Assembly (NCBI GenBank): GCA_964477085.1
Contig: CAYZDF010000003.1
Location: 30,092-94,091 of the forward strand
Reading direction: 5' to 3'
DNA: 64,000 bases
Origin: Dichloromethanomonas sp964477085
GTDB taxonomy: Bacteria; Bacillota; Desulfitobacteriia; Desulfitobacteriales; Syntrophobotulaceae
Shown: positions 37,164 to 44,438 of the stretch, piece by piece
How the letters are laid out: each line of letters starts with the position of its first letter
How positions within the stretch are numbered: position 1 is the first letter of the stretch
The notes under the pieces: generated by a model
What the model was told of the DNA's origin: nothing
What the model saw: the letters and a program-made list of their open reading frames with translations, nothing else
The model's database searches: none
Position numbers and translations under genes: made by a program

Positions 37164-37250
37164 GGCCACGGATGGCCTAATAAACGTCCACGGATGGACT
37201 AGTGTCGCCGTAGCCAAGGATGGCGGGAGGCGACCGGTGCCATGGATGGC
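37164..37250. repeat. Four mini-hairpins with GGA loops
   Basis: GGCCACGGATGGCC (37164-37177), GTCCACGGATGGAC (37186-37199), GCCAAGGATGGC (37213-37224) and GCCATGGATGGC (37239-37250). Each has a 4-5-bp stem and a loop with NGGA on the plus strand. The stems differ but pair, so they look compensated. They lie between the DUF421 stop and the spoVAC start. On the plus strand CANGGATG resembles CsrA-binding loops. Confidence 0.8.
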
Positions 37251-37258
37251 AAGGAGGG

Positions 37259-38113
37259 CTAATGCAATAAGTAAGGACGCAGCTTGTTTAAGAGATTATC
37301 AAGTTCCTCGGCATTTTTAGAGAACATGGCCTTTGCTTTTTTATTTTCGGCCTGAAGAGCAAAGGTTGAAAGATCGGCCTGGCTTTTTTCCAGACTCGCA
37401 TACAACATTTCCTTTACTTTCGGTTGAGCAAGCTCAATAGCATCATCAAAAAGGTCAAGGTACAACTCTCCGGATGAATCGACCTGGCCTACAAATACAT
37501 TTTCCAGGGCAACCCCCATATTCTCAAGCTGACTTTCCAGCCACTCACGGTTTAGACCCAAGGAGAAAAGAGGCTCATCCAGGATATTTCCATCCATAAT
37601 CACGGTTTGAGGTTCCGCCTGGGGGGCCACCTTTTTCCCCAAGTCATGGGATGTAACCGGTTTTTTGTCGGATTTCAAGTAAGCATTTATCTCTCCGTTT
37701 GTTTCCATCGCCGCATACTCTATGTTAGCCAGATTAAAAATGTTTTTGGAACGGAGCCCGGCCAAAAGGTCTTCCCCGGTCATTCTCAGCTGCATTAGAT
37801 TCTCTTCCATGATCTTGCCGTGTTTGATAAGAACGGTTTCCTTTCCGTAAAGTATCTGGTGGAATGTTTTGCTTTTGATAGCGAGCAGATCCAGAAAAAC
37901 AGGCAAGATAACCCATATGGCCAATACGATAATCCCGGAAACAATATCGATAAAATTGAAGGATGTTAATACCGCCGCCAGGGCAATTACGATATAACCG
38001 GTAAAAGCAAACGGGGTTATCCGGCTTATGTTTCTTTTACCCGGCAGCCTTACGAATCCCCAGACTAAAAAGAAAAATACAAGTGATCTTATTATTTGAA
38101 CCCATTCCTGCAT
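37259..38113 (-). CDS. DUF421 membrane protein with C-terminal DUF1657-like domain
   Basis: A 284-residue protein. Residues 1-85 hold three helices and residues 85-225 the DUF421 soluble domain (compare the 235-residue homologue at 23506). The extra C-terminal 50 residues (SQADLSTFALQAENKKAKAM and on) align with DUF1657: A-x10-TF-x-L-x6-AK-x2-F-x3-A. This is an apparent fusion of two families that otherwise occur as separate genes in this operon. It probably acts at the spore inner membrane; role unknown. Confidence 0.85.
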   Translation of the reverse strand: MQEWVQIIRSLVFFFLVWGFVRLPGKRNISRITPFAFTGYIVIALAAVLTSFNFIDIVSGIIVLAIWVILPVFLDLLAIKSKTFHQILYGKETVLIKHGKIMEENLMQLRMTGEDLLAGLRSKNIFNLANIEYAAMETNGEINAYLKSDKKPVTSHDLGKKVAPQAEPQTVIMDGNILDEPLFSLGLNREWLESQLENMGVALENVFVGQVDSSGELYLDLFDDAIELAQPKVKEMLYASLEKSQADLSTFALQAENKKAKAMFSKNAEELDNLLNKLRPYLLH

Positions 38114-38125
38114 AATATTTCCTCA

Positions 38126-38332
38126 CTAATTCCCTTTATATTGCGGTTCTCTAAATTCCAAGGTCTTTAACCTGTTTTCCAAATCAGTGATGATGTTATC
38201 TGTAATACCTAATGCGTCTGTAAAAGCAACTTGAGTTTCTTCGTCCTTAGTTTGGGTGGAATACATCCTTAAGGTACCGCGGGCCCCTTTTAAAGTGGCT
38301 ATTGTTTGTTTTATCTGGGAAGCAACGGTCAT
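38126..38332 (-). CDS. DUF1657 protein, first gene of spoVA-like operon
   Basis: A 68-residue DUF1657 protein (MTVASQIKQTIATLKGAR start, EPQYKGN end), homologous to 34944-35147. TGGAGG precedes the ATG. The DUF421 gene starts 12 bases after its stop. A clear sigma-G promoter could not be picked out upstream, although forespore expression would be expected. Confidence 0.87.
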   Translation of the reverse strand: MTVASQIKQTIATLKGARGTLRMYSTQTKDEETQVAFTDALGITDNIITDLENRLKTLEFREPQYKGN

Positions 38333-38696
38333 ACAAATTCCTCCAATCTATCGAAATATATTTTCTCAAAGTACTATATATTTCATGCAAACTCATAACA
38401 TGTAAATAATGTGATGTTTAGCAAAAACCGTAAAATATCCGGTTATTTGCAGAAATAACAAAAATAATTAAGTCTCATTTTTTTTCTATTTAGCGAAATA
38501 ACAAGCTACCTCTGTCCAGTACCAGACCCCTTATAATAAATCAAATATTGCTAGTAACTTTTATAGAACAAATAAACGCAATGAGATTAACCCAAAGCGT
38601 TTATTTTACTTTGATAAAAGAAGGAGGGCAGGGATAAAGAACATCTGTTAAGCCTTTAAACCCATAAAACAATTTAGACATTTAATTCGTTAATAA

Positions 38697-38768
38697 TTTC
38701 TAATCTTGGTTATTATTTCAGTTGTTGTAATCATTCTTCTGTTAATTGCATTAGGTATCGTTTTCTAA
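38697..38768 (+). pseudogene. YjcZ-like spore peptide, C-terminal remnant
   Basis: Open frame FLILVIISVVVIILLLIALG then IVF and stop, the same hydrophobic ending as the intact peptides at 45562 and 45728. A stop codon directly upstream removes the glycine-rich start. It lies in the 38333-38796 gap, which is otherwise empty. Confidence 0.5.
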
Positions 38769-38799
38769 ATTCTTATAAAAATGTTGGAAAGGAGAGGAA

Positions 38800-38950
38800 A
38801 TGTTTATGTACAGTGGAGGGTTGTTGCTGCTCAAGAATGGCATATCCGACAATGGCATATCCAATGATGGGATATGCGCATCGCGGTGCTGGAGCTGCTA
38901 TTATTGCTATTGCTATTCTGATTCTTATTGCTTTAGCTGTAATATTTTAA
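38800..38950 (+). pseudogene. YjcZ-like small spore peptide, frameshifted start
   Basis: GGAGAGG precedes ATG 38800 (and ATG 38806, MYSGG), but that frame does not give the expected tail. In the next frame ATG 38837 reads MAYPTMAYPMMGYAHRGAG and then the hydrophobic tail AIIAIAILILIALAVIF, stop 38948-38950. A one-base indel between 38806 and 38837 would join a normal start to a normal tail. Alternatively the 37-residue product from 38837 is made, but it lacks its own ribosome site. Confidence 0.55.
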
Positions 38951-39339
38951 GTTAATATTTGAATTATTAATTATTAATGGAGGAGTTTGTTAACTCTTCC
39001 ATTTTGGTACGAGCAGATCGGAGAGAAATATTGTGTCATTCGCTTAAGTAAAATGTTCTTTAACTTCTATTTAGGCTTTCTCACGTTGTACATCTTCTGG
39101 AGCTTTTCGGAATGCTAATCTATGTTTCTATTTGTTTGATGGAAATTGAGAAAATATTAGAACTAAGCTACCTAAACTTTAAAGTCGATGATTATTGTCA
39201 TTCAGGGGTCTCTCGTAGCTAAGACCCTTATTCTTTCAGGACGGAGTTAAAATTCCACCGAAAATCAACAGACAACTTTCTTCTAAATGATATATGGAAT
39301 ATATTGCCATATAGAATTAATTTAAGAGGTGTTTTATTT
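38951..39339. other. Gap without genes
   Basis: No convincing ORF. A small hairpin GGGTCT/AGACCC lies at 39206-39227. The following CGGAGTTAAAATTCCACCG (from 39241) can fold as well; no riboswitch class recognised. Confidence 0.4.
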
Positions 39340-39651
39340 ATGAATTATCCTGAAACCATACCCGTCTATGCACCATATCCCCGAATGGTAGCCAGATATC
39401 CGTTAACTTATATTGGTAGTTATGAACCACCGCAGTGGGAACGATTTGAAGAACAATTCCATCCCCGTTGGTTGAAACAACTTGAACGCCGGATGGGTAT
39501 AATACCAGGACGTGAACCTATCTGGTGGGAGCTTTATGAAGAGCAATTCGAGCCACCTTGGTTACAACGGTTAGAGCGAAGGATGGGAATTCCTCAACCG
39601 TTTAGCCCATTTTACGATCTTCCCAGATCGACAAGACATTTATTTTCTTAA
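39340..39651 (+). CDS. Protein with duplicated aromatic/charged repeat
   Basis: A 103-residue protein: a Tyr/Pro-rich start (MNYPETIPVYAPYPRM), then two tandem copies of a 26-residue unit, E-P-x-x-W-E-x-x-E-E-Q-F-x-P-x-W-L-x-x-L-E-R-R-M-G-I, at about residues 36-61 and 68-93. Unknown family. Small aromatic-rich proteins near spore peptides may be spore-coat or crust components, but this is inference. The frame opens at 39304, and AAGAGGTG favours ATG 39340. A terminator follows. Confidence 0.65.
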   Translation: MNYPETIPVYAPYPRMVARYPLTYIGSYEPPQWERFEEQFHPRWLKQLERRMGIIPGREPIWWELYEEQFEPPWLQRLERRMGIPQPFSPFYDLPRSTRHLFS

Positions 39652-39661
39652 TTAAAACTTC

Positions 39662-39687
39662 AACGGCCAGAATATAGGCCGTTTTTT
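39662..39687 (+). terminator. Terminator after repeat-protein gene
   Basis: A 7-bp stem AACGGCC/GGCCGTT with six T. Confidence 0.8.
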
Positions 39688-39863
39688 ATATTCTCTGTTA
39701 TTAGACCTGAAGCCTTATACCGGATGTCAACTCTAGGAATTTTGTGAATCAGCACTCACTAGATTTAAATATCCTTAATTTATCAGCCACCACAGCAGTA
39801 AATTCGAACTGAACAGAAGAATAACTGCAGTGTAATATATCAACTTTCCTCCCAAATACGCAA

Positions 39864-40244
39864 TTAATGACTATCACTTAGATGGACCTCATGTTTAAGG
39901 AGCTCTTCTATTCTTCTTTCTATTTTAGCTAAATCTAGCTGAGCCTCTTTTTTGATACTTTTTCTTAGCATCGGACCAATTTGATTGATATCATCATAGA
40001 TATCATGTAACAATTCGAATGAAGCTGTAGCCTCCAAAATTTCTTGGGGAGTTTCAACCATATCTGTTAAAACCGAGGTTTCAGTTCTTGAGGCTATCAT
40101 TGGAGAACTAATTTGTTCAATAAAAACACGAGTTCGTCTTCCTGGACCACGGTCCTCCTCGATTGGTTCTAAAGCAATAATTTTGTCTGAACGAACGAAC
40201 TTTCCATATCCCAAAGGAATTATGACATTCTCTTTTATTTCCAT
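39864..40244 (-). CDS. RemA/DUF370-like regulator with C-terminal extension
   Basis: A 126-residue protein. Residues 8-60 resemble RemA (DUF370): a GYGKFVRSDKIIAL start, a central GRRTRVFIE matching the RemA GRRTRAVII block, and SRTETSVLTD. RemA proteins form DNA-binding rings that activate biofilm matrix genes in B. subtilis. Residues 65-126 are an additional, probably coiled-coil helix (KKEAQLDLAKIERRIEELL) not found in short RemA proteins. AAGGAAAT precedes the ATG. Confidence 0.6.
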   Translation of the reverse strand: MEIKENVIIPLGYGKFVRSDKIIALEPIEEDRGPGRRTRVFIEQISSPMIASRTETSVLTDMVETPQEILEATASFELLHDIYDDINQIGPMLRKSIKKEAQLDLAKIERRIEELLKHEVHLSDSH

Positions 40245-40428
40245 AATTTATTTCCTTTCTTAAAAGGATCTTAAATCAAGAATATATGCAATATTATTTT
40301 CTAGAAACTTATAATTATTCACCTTATTAAAGCTGCTATCTTACGCAATAACAATACCAAAATATATATAATATTTCCAAATGGTCATTCGCATTTTCCG
40401 TATGAGCATTTATTCCATAAAAACAAAG

Positions 40429-40770
40429 TTAATGAAGATAAAACAGGCCGTTATAATAAAATTCGGGGTGAAACGCTAGTCCTAAGAGTCCTCGTTCATC
40501 ATAACCACGACGAGAAGTACCTAGTTTTATGATTCGTAGTCTTATTGTTTTCTTTGATAAAAATATGATTAGAACTGACCTTGTATACTCTAAAATTATA
40601 ATATTAAGGCGAACAAATTTTTTGTAAGACAAGGCGGTCGCTTTTAAACATCCGTGGCATCGCGAAACTAATCCATCCATGGCTGTCGGAGGAATGAGTA
40701 ATACTGGTAGTATTGCGATTGACGACAACGTAGTATCACAAAAAATCTGTCGCCACGATATATAAGATTT
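40429..40770 (-). pseudogene. PQQ-dependent sugar dehydrogenase-like remnant
   Basis: On the minus strand RGYDERGLLGLAFHPEFYYN is the signature of PQQ-dependent sugar (sorbosone/glucose) dehydrogenases. It is followed by a stop. Upstream pieces such as PVLLIPP and VATDFL are in shifting frames and the propeller domain is missing, so only a broken N-terminal part is left. Confidence 0.55.
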
Positions 40771-40816
40771 AGGGTTGACAAAGTACTAGGTAATAATTGG
40801 GGGCATCCAGTAATAT

Positions 40817-40978
40817 TTACCACAGCAGACGCTGCTTTTTATTATCAAGTACCTGTTTAACAGCAATAATTACATATATAGTAAAAATAAAAGCACTTAA
40901 CGACAGTGTTACACCAAAATAGGAAAAGGGTTGTGCCCCTAATGTAGCACCGGTTAGCCACAAGTCCAACAGTGACAT
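40817..40978 (-). CDS. Small membrane protein, fourth gene of unknown operon
   Basis: 53 residues (MSLLDLWLTGATLGAQPF start), one long hydrophobic segment and a basic tail KQVLDNKKQRLLW. GGGGGGA is 7 bases before the ATG. It lies 73 bases after the 287-residue gene. Unknown family. Confidence 0.6.
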   Translation of the reverse strand: MSLLDLWLTGATLGAQPFSYFGVTLSLSAFIFTIYVIIAVKQVLDNKKQRLLW

Positions 40979-41051
40979 ACTAAAATCCCCCCAAGTCATG
41001 AACTCAATGATCTGTCTAGACGTTCACACCGAAAGCGTCTATTTCGACTGC

Positions 41052-41915
41052 TTAATGTTTTCCTTGACTTCGTAAAATATCTTCACGCGCCCCTTGTTCG
41101 ATCTTGTTGACTTCATCATTGAGAAAGAGGTGGATGGCAAGGAACATTATCAATAATACTAAAGAATAAGGAACTTGAGCATGAATAAACCTGAAGATAC
41201 TATACATCTTATCAGTAGGTTCAAGAGCTTGTAAGACAGCAATTGCGATGTAATCAAGGTCATGGAACACGACACCAAGATCCGTGTGATCCCGAAAAAC
41301 CGGAAAAAAAATTGTCATCGAAATAGGGGCTAACTTAAAAGGATTTAGGGCTTCGATGATTGACCAATGCTTTTCTTCAACTTCTTTTCCCAATATTGTT
41401 TCTTCCATATCCGAGCTTACTTTCGAAGATAAAATGTCAAGTTCTTTTTCTAAAGCATTAAGTTTTTCCTCTTGTTCCGTTATTAAAGGAATCTTTGCTG
41501 TTTGCAGCAATTTATTAATTTTGCCGGTTAAAAAAAGCCCCAAACATAAAGCTAAGGTTAAGAAGGCGAGCGAAAAAGGGACATGAAACTCAAGAATTAT
41601 AAACGCTAAAAATATATTGTTAAACGTTGGTTCCAATGCCTGTCTGATAAAAATGTCTATTTCTCCCAAACTTGTTACTGATACCCCAATTGCCAGACTT
41701 GGAATGACAGAAAACCAGAATGCTGTTGATACTGGAGATAAATTAAATGGATTAAGGATTTTCGAAAAAAACCTCCTTTGTTGCTCTGCTATCGCATACT
41801 TGATCTTTTCGATATATTGTTTTTCTGCAATGGAAAGAGGACGCCAGCAAATTTCGTTAAGGTACTGCTTAAAATATTTTTGCATACACATGCATGGACT
41901 TGATGGCCCCCTCAT
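41052..41915 (-). CDS. Membrane protein with internal duplication, third gene of unknown operon
   Basis: A 287-residue protein not recognised as any family. Two homologous halves are visible: LNPFNLSPVSTAFWF...QALEPTFNN...HVPFSLAFLTLAL (about 53-135) and LNPFKLAPISMTIFF...QALEPTDKM...QVPYSLVLLIMFL (about 188-268), separated by a charged coiled-coil-like linker rich in Glu/Lys. Each half has about two hydrophobic segments. AAGGAG precedes the ATG. The shared NPF-x-L-x-P and QALEPT motifs should be functional. Confidence 0.65.
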   Translation of the reverse strand: MRGPSSPCMCMQKYFKQYLNEICWRPLSIAEKQYIEKIKYAIAEQQRRFFSKILNPFNLSPVSTAFWFSVIPSLAIGVSVTSLGEIDIFIRQALEPTFNNIFLAFIILEFHVPFSLAFLTLALCLGLFLTGKINKLLQTAKIPLITEQEEKLNALEKELDILSSKVSSDMEETILGKEVEEKHWSIIEALNPFKLAPISMTIFFPVFRDHTDLGVVFHDLDYIAIAVLQALEPTDKMYSIFRFIHAQVPYSLVLLIMFLAIHLFLNDEVNKIEQGAREDILRSQGKH

Positions 41916-41933
41916 AAAAAAAACACTCCTTAC

Positions 41934-42134
41934 TTAAAACTGCTCAATTACGGCATTTTCACTTTCGGTTGTTTTGGGCGGTTCTGTAAGACCGACTGTT
42001 TTTGATAATAACCAAATCCAGAAAGTTGAGTTGATTATAGCAATAATTGTGGGTACTGGTAACCAGACTCCCCAATACTTGCCTTCCGTTGGATTATCTT
42101 TCTTTTTGGACTTTTGAACAAGAAAATAATTCAT
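41934..42134 (-). CDS. Small membrane protein, second gene of unknown operon
   Basis: 66 residues: a basic N-terminus (QKSKKKDN), one hydrophobic helix VWLPVPTIIAIINSTFWIWL, then an acidic tail ending ENAVIEQF. No family recognised. GGGGAA lies upstream. It is 31 bases after the 46-residue gene and 18 bases before the 287-residue gene. Confidence 0.6.
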   Translation of the reverse strand: MNYFLVQKSKKKDNPTEGKYWGVWLPVPTIIAIINSTFWIWLLSKTVGLTEPPKTTESENAVIEQF

Positions 42135-42165
42135 TCAAGTCGTTCCCCAATCAGATTTTTTAACT

Positions 42166-42306
42166 TTATTTAACGGTCTCCCAATTACGCAGGATGACTG
42201 CTCCGAATACAAAAGAGACTACAAATGAGAATGCCAGCCAAATAATCCAGTAACTTTGAATGAGCCACAAAGGGCTAAATCCACAAAATCCATAGCCAGG
42301 CATCAT
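42166..42306 (-). CDS. Small membrane protein, first gene of unknown operon
   Basis: 46 residues: MMPGYGFCGFSPLWLIQSYW followed by a hydrophobic helix and a basic end RNWETVK. GGGGTGG is well spaced before the paired ATGs. No family recognised. A perfect palindrome (42353-42375) lies 47 bases upstream. Confidence 0.6.
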   Translation of the reverse strand: MMPGYGFCGFSPLWLIQSYWIIWLAFSFVVSFVFGAVILRNWETVK

Positions 42307-42352
42307 AATACCACCCCTTATATCATTACCATATTATTCCTTTAGATATAGC

Positions 42353-42375
42353 ATAGTGCATGGTCCATGCACTAT
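42353..42375. promoter_or_regulatory. Perfect 23-bp palindrome upstream of unknown operon
   Basis: Two 11-bp arms ATAGTGCATGG / CCATGCACTAT around a single T. It lies in the divergent region between the unknown operon and the DUF5320 pair and could be the operator for either direction. Nothing else is seen in 42307-42500. Confidence 0.55.
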
Positions 42376-42507
42376 ATGGTAATATTTGGGTTTCAAATTG
42401 TGTGAATTAATTTATTTTCATCCGGTTAGATATCATAGAAAGAGAGAGCTTATGGTCTTATAGCTTTCTTTTTTTGTGTAAAATTATTTAAATATTACAA
42501 GGAGTTA

Positions 42508-42536
42508 TTGACATATACCCATAACGGGATTATTAT
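42508..42536 (+). promoter_or_regulatory. Sigma-A-type promoter for DUF5320 genes
   Basis: TTGACA (42508-42513), a 17-base spacer and TATTAT (42531-42536). An imperfect repeat pair TATACCCATA / TATGGGCATA lies across it. Confidence 0.5.
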
Positions 42537-42627
42537 AAATATGGGCATAAGCCAATAACCCTTCAAAAACATTGGAGAATGTCCATATGAAGCAATAAGC
42601 TTAAAAGTTTTGTAAGGAGGGTTTTTT

Positions 42628-42840
42628 ATGCCAGGAAAAGATGGAACCGGCCCGTTTGGACAAGGGCCTGTGGCGGGAAGAGGAGCAGGACGGAGAGGAC
42701 AGCGAGGAGGAGTAGGTGCAGGTCCGACAGGATATTGTGTCTGTCCGAATTGCGGAGAAAAAATCATGCATACGGTCGGCGTTCCTTGCACTTATATGAA
42801 ATGCCCTAAGTGCGGAAAATCTATGATAAGAGGCACTTAA
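42628..42840 (+). CDS. DUF5320-like Gly/Arg-rich protein with zinc ribbon
   Basis: A 70-residue protein. The start MPGKDGTGPFGQGPVAGRG is the DUF5320 signature found in small proteins of anaerobes. Residues 38-64 form a zinc ribbon (VCPNCG ... KCPKCG). GGAGGG precedes the ATG. It is followed by a second DUF5320 protein and probably shares its mRNA. Confidence 0.8.
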   Translation: MPGKDGTGPFGQGPVAGRGAGRRGQRGGVGAGPTGYCVCPNCGEKIMHTVGVPCTYMKCPKCGKSMIRGT

Positions 42841-42920
42841 AAGAAAAATGACCAGAAGCAGCCATTTTGGGAAAATGACTTTTTCTAAAATGTACGTTAA
42901 TTTGAGAGGAGGTGAAAATT

Positions 42921-43244
42921 ATGCCGAGAGGAGACGGAACAGGCCCGATGCGAATGGGACGGATGACTGGACGGGGCGCAGGTTTTTGCGCAGGCTTTAC
43001 AGCTCCTGGTTATGCAAATCCTGTTGGTTTTAGATGCGGATTCAGAGGAGGACGCGGCTTCCGCAGGAAGTTTTATGCAACCGGTCTGCCGGGATGGGCG
43101 CGCTTAGGCTATCCCGCATACGCTGGGACATATGAACCTGCTTTAGGTGAAAAGGAACTTTTAAGCCAGCAGGCGGAGTTTTTTGAAAGCCAGCTTGAAC
43201 AGGTTAAAAAGCGGCTGTCAAGTTTTAAGGAAGACGCTGAATAG
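42921..43244 (+). CDS. DUF5320 domain protein
   Basis: A 107-residue protein. MPRGDGTGPMRMGRMTGRGA is the DUF5320 start. The middle is Gly/Arg/Phe-rich and the last 35 residues form a coiled coil (KELLSQQAEFFESQLEQVKK). GAGGAGGTG precedes ATG 42921. In other anaerobes such proteins sit beside NifX/NifB-type dinitrogenase cofactor proteins, which are not seen here. Confidence 0.85.
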   Translation: MPRGDGTGPMRMGRMTGRGAGFCAGFTAPGYANPVGFRCGFRGGRGFRRKFYATGLPGWARLGYPAYAGTYEPALGEKELLSQQAEFFESQLEQVKKRLSSFKEDAE

Positions 43245-43251
43245 CCCCATA

Positions 43252-43299
43252 TTCAGGAGAAAGAAGGCAGGAAATCTCACCTGCCTTCTTCTCCTGAAT
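43252..43299 (+). terminator. Strong terminator of DUF5320 pair
   Basis: A stem of about 19 bp (TTCAGGAGA-AAGAAGGCAGG with its complement) and a short loop, then TTATTTTTT. Confidence 0.88.
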
Positions 43300-43449
43300 T
43301 ATTTTTTAGCTAAGGAAGATATGTATGCATTACGGAACATTATAAACTATCAGACCCATGATTTATTGGATAACCAATGCCTCGCTTATAGTACATTTTT
43401 TGATATAAACAGAACCCTGCTTTACATAAAGAAATTTCAAATTGCGTTC

Positions 43450-43821
43450 TTATAATTTAGAAAGAAATTTCTGCATGGCATATACAGAGTCAGTACTGAT
43501 AACATGCTCGATTGAACAGGCATCTTTATCAGCAATATGGGGATCAACCTTTAAAACTCTTCTAAAAAAATCGTCAATAACTCTATGCTTCTTCGCTATT
43601 AACTCAGCTAGTTCAAGTCCAGCAGGGGTAAAATTAACCTTTTTGTATCTTTCGTATATAATCAGGCCTTTATCGGACAGCGTTGATATGGCGCTATTAG
43701 TACTTGCTTTAGTAACACCTAATCTTTGAGCAATGTCCGATACTCTGGCACCACTTTCATCAATTGTCAATTCATAAATTGCTTCTAAATAGTTTTCCAT
43801 GGTAAATGTTAGTTTTTCCAT
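43450..43821 (-). CDS. DtxR/MntR-family metal-dependent regulator
   Basis: A 123-residue protein with an N-terminal winged HTH (TMENYLEAIYEL, SDIAQRLGVTKAS) and dimerisation domain (KKHRVIDDFFRRVL, CSIEHVIS) as in the DtxR/MntR family. It lacks the SH3 domain of DtxR, so it is MntR-like in length. It should bind Mn2+ or Fe2+ and repress uptake genes. No metal transporter is adjacent; a large palindrome at 43965-44005 lies upstream. Confidence 0.88.
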   Translation of the reverse strand: MEKLTFTMENYLEAIYELTIDESGARVSDIAQRLGVTKASTNSAISTLSDKGLIIYERYKKVNFTPAGLELAELIAKKHRVIDDFFRRVLKVDPHIADKDACSIEHVISTDSVYAMQKFLSKL

Positions 43822-43964
43822 GATTTTTTCCTTTCAATATTCAAGCAGAAGCATCCTCTATAAGTAACAGTTTAGCATTATGAATTATAAATAACAACTG
43901 AAGCGTTCTATTGAGGTGCCTACCATAAAATATAATGATTTATAGAGAAGACATAATTAGAATC

Positions 43965-44005
43965 ATATTTTCATTGATATTAACAATCAATATCAATGAA
44001 AATAT
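43965..44005. repeat. 17-bp perfect inverted repeat
   Basis: ATATTTTCATTGATATT and its exact complement around AACAATC. It lies between the DtxR-type gene and the ABC-transporter remnant. Possible metal-regulator operator, RNA hairpin or junction scar. Confidence 0.7.
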
Positions 44006-44025
44006 AAATTTAGGTACAGCAATTA

Positions 44026-44391
44026 TTGGGATACAGTATTCTGACGAGCATTTATCATGGAAATCTGGAACAGGTTGGCTCCATTCATGATGTTTATCAT
44101 TATCCGTCTTCTGTGTTTGTTGCTGGTTTTATTGGGAAAAGCAATCTCATTTATGGAAAAAACGTTAAGCAAAAAGAATTGTGGAAAATTGCTGGTAAAG
44201 CAGTTCAAACAGATTGTCCGGGACCATTTATTGGATAAAAAAGGAGAAGTGCTAGTGGTTCGACCGGAAGATATTCGTTTAAACCGTTATTCGGGAATCA
44301 GGAATTAACGGTACAAACTACAACGCAGGAAGCTTATGAACCGGGGGAGGAAGTGTTCTTCGATTTTCAGCGGGCAGCGGTGATCAAATAG
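44026..44391 (+). pseudogene. PotA-type ABC transporter ATPase, C-terminal remnant
   Basis: HGNLEQVGSIHDVYHYPSSV and FVAGFIGKSNLI match the end of the ATPase domain of PotA-like spermidine/metal ABC proteins, and VRPEDIRL and EPGEEVFFDFQRAAVIK match the TOBE tail. These pieces are in three frames, and the Walker motifs are missing. A dead fragment. Confidence 0.75.
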
Positions 44392-44438
44392 TGTCTACTA
44401 TGACATTTAGGACCAAAAATTTGTATTGAATTAAATTA

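Noticed and set aside
38126..38420. Sigma-G promoter upstream of the spoVA-like operon
   Set aside because: Several GCATG-like -35 candidates exist, but no CATACTA-type -10 at correct spacing could be fixed by eye, so it is not called.
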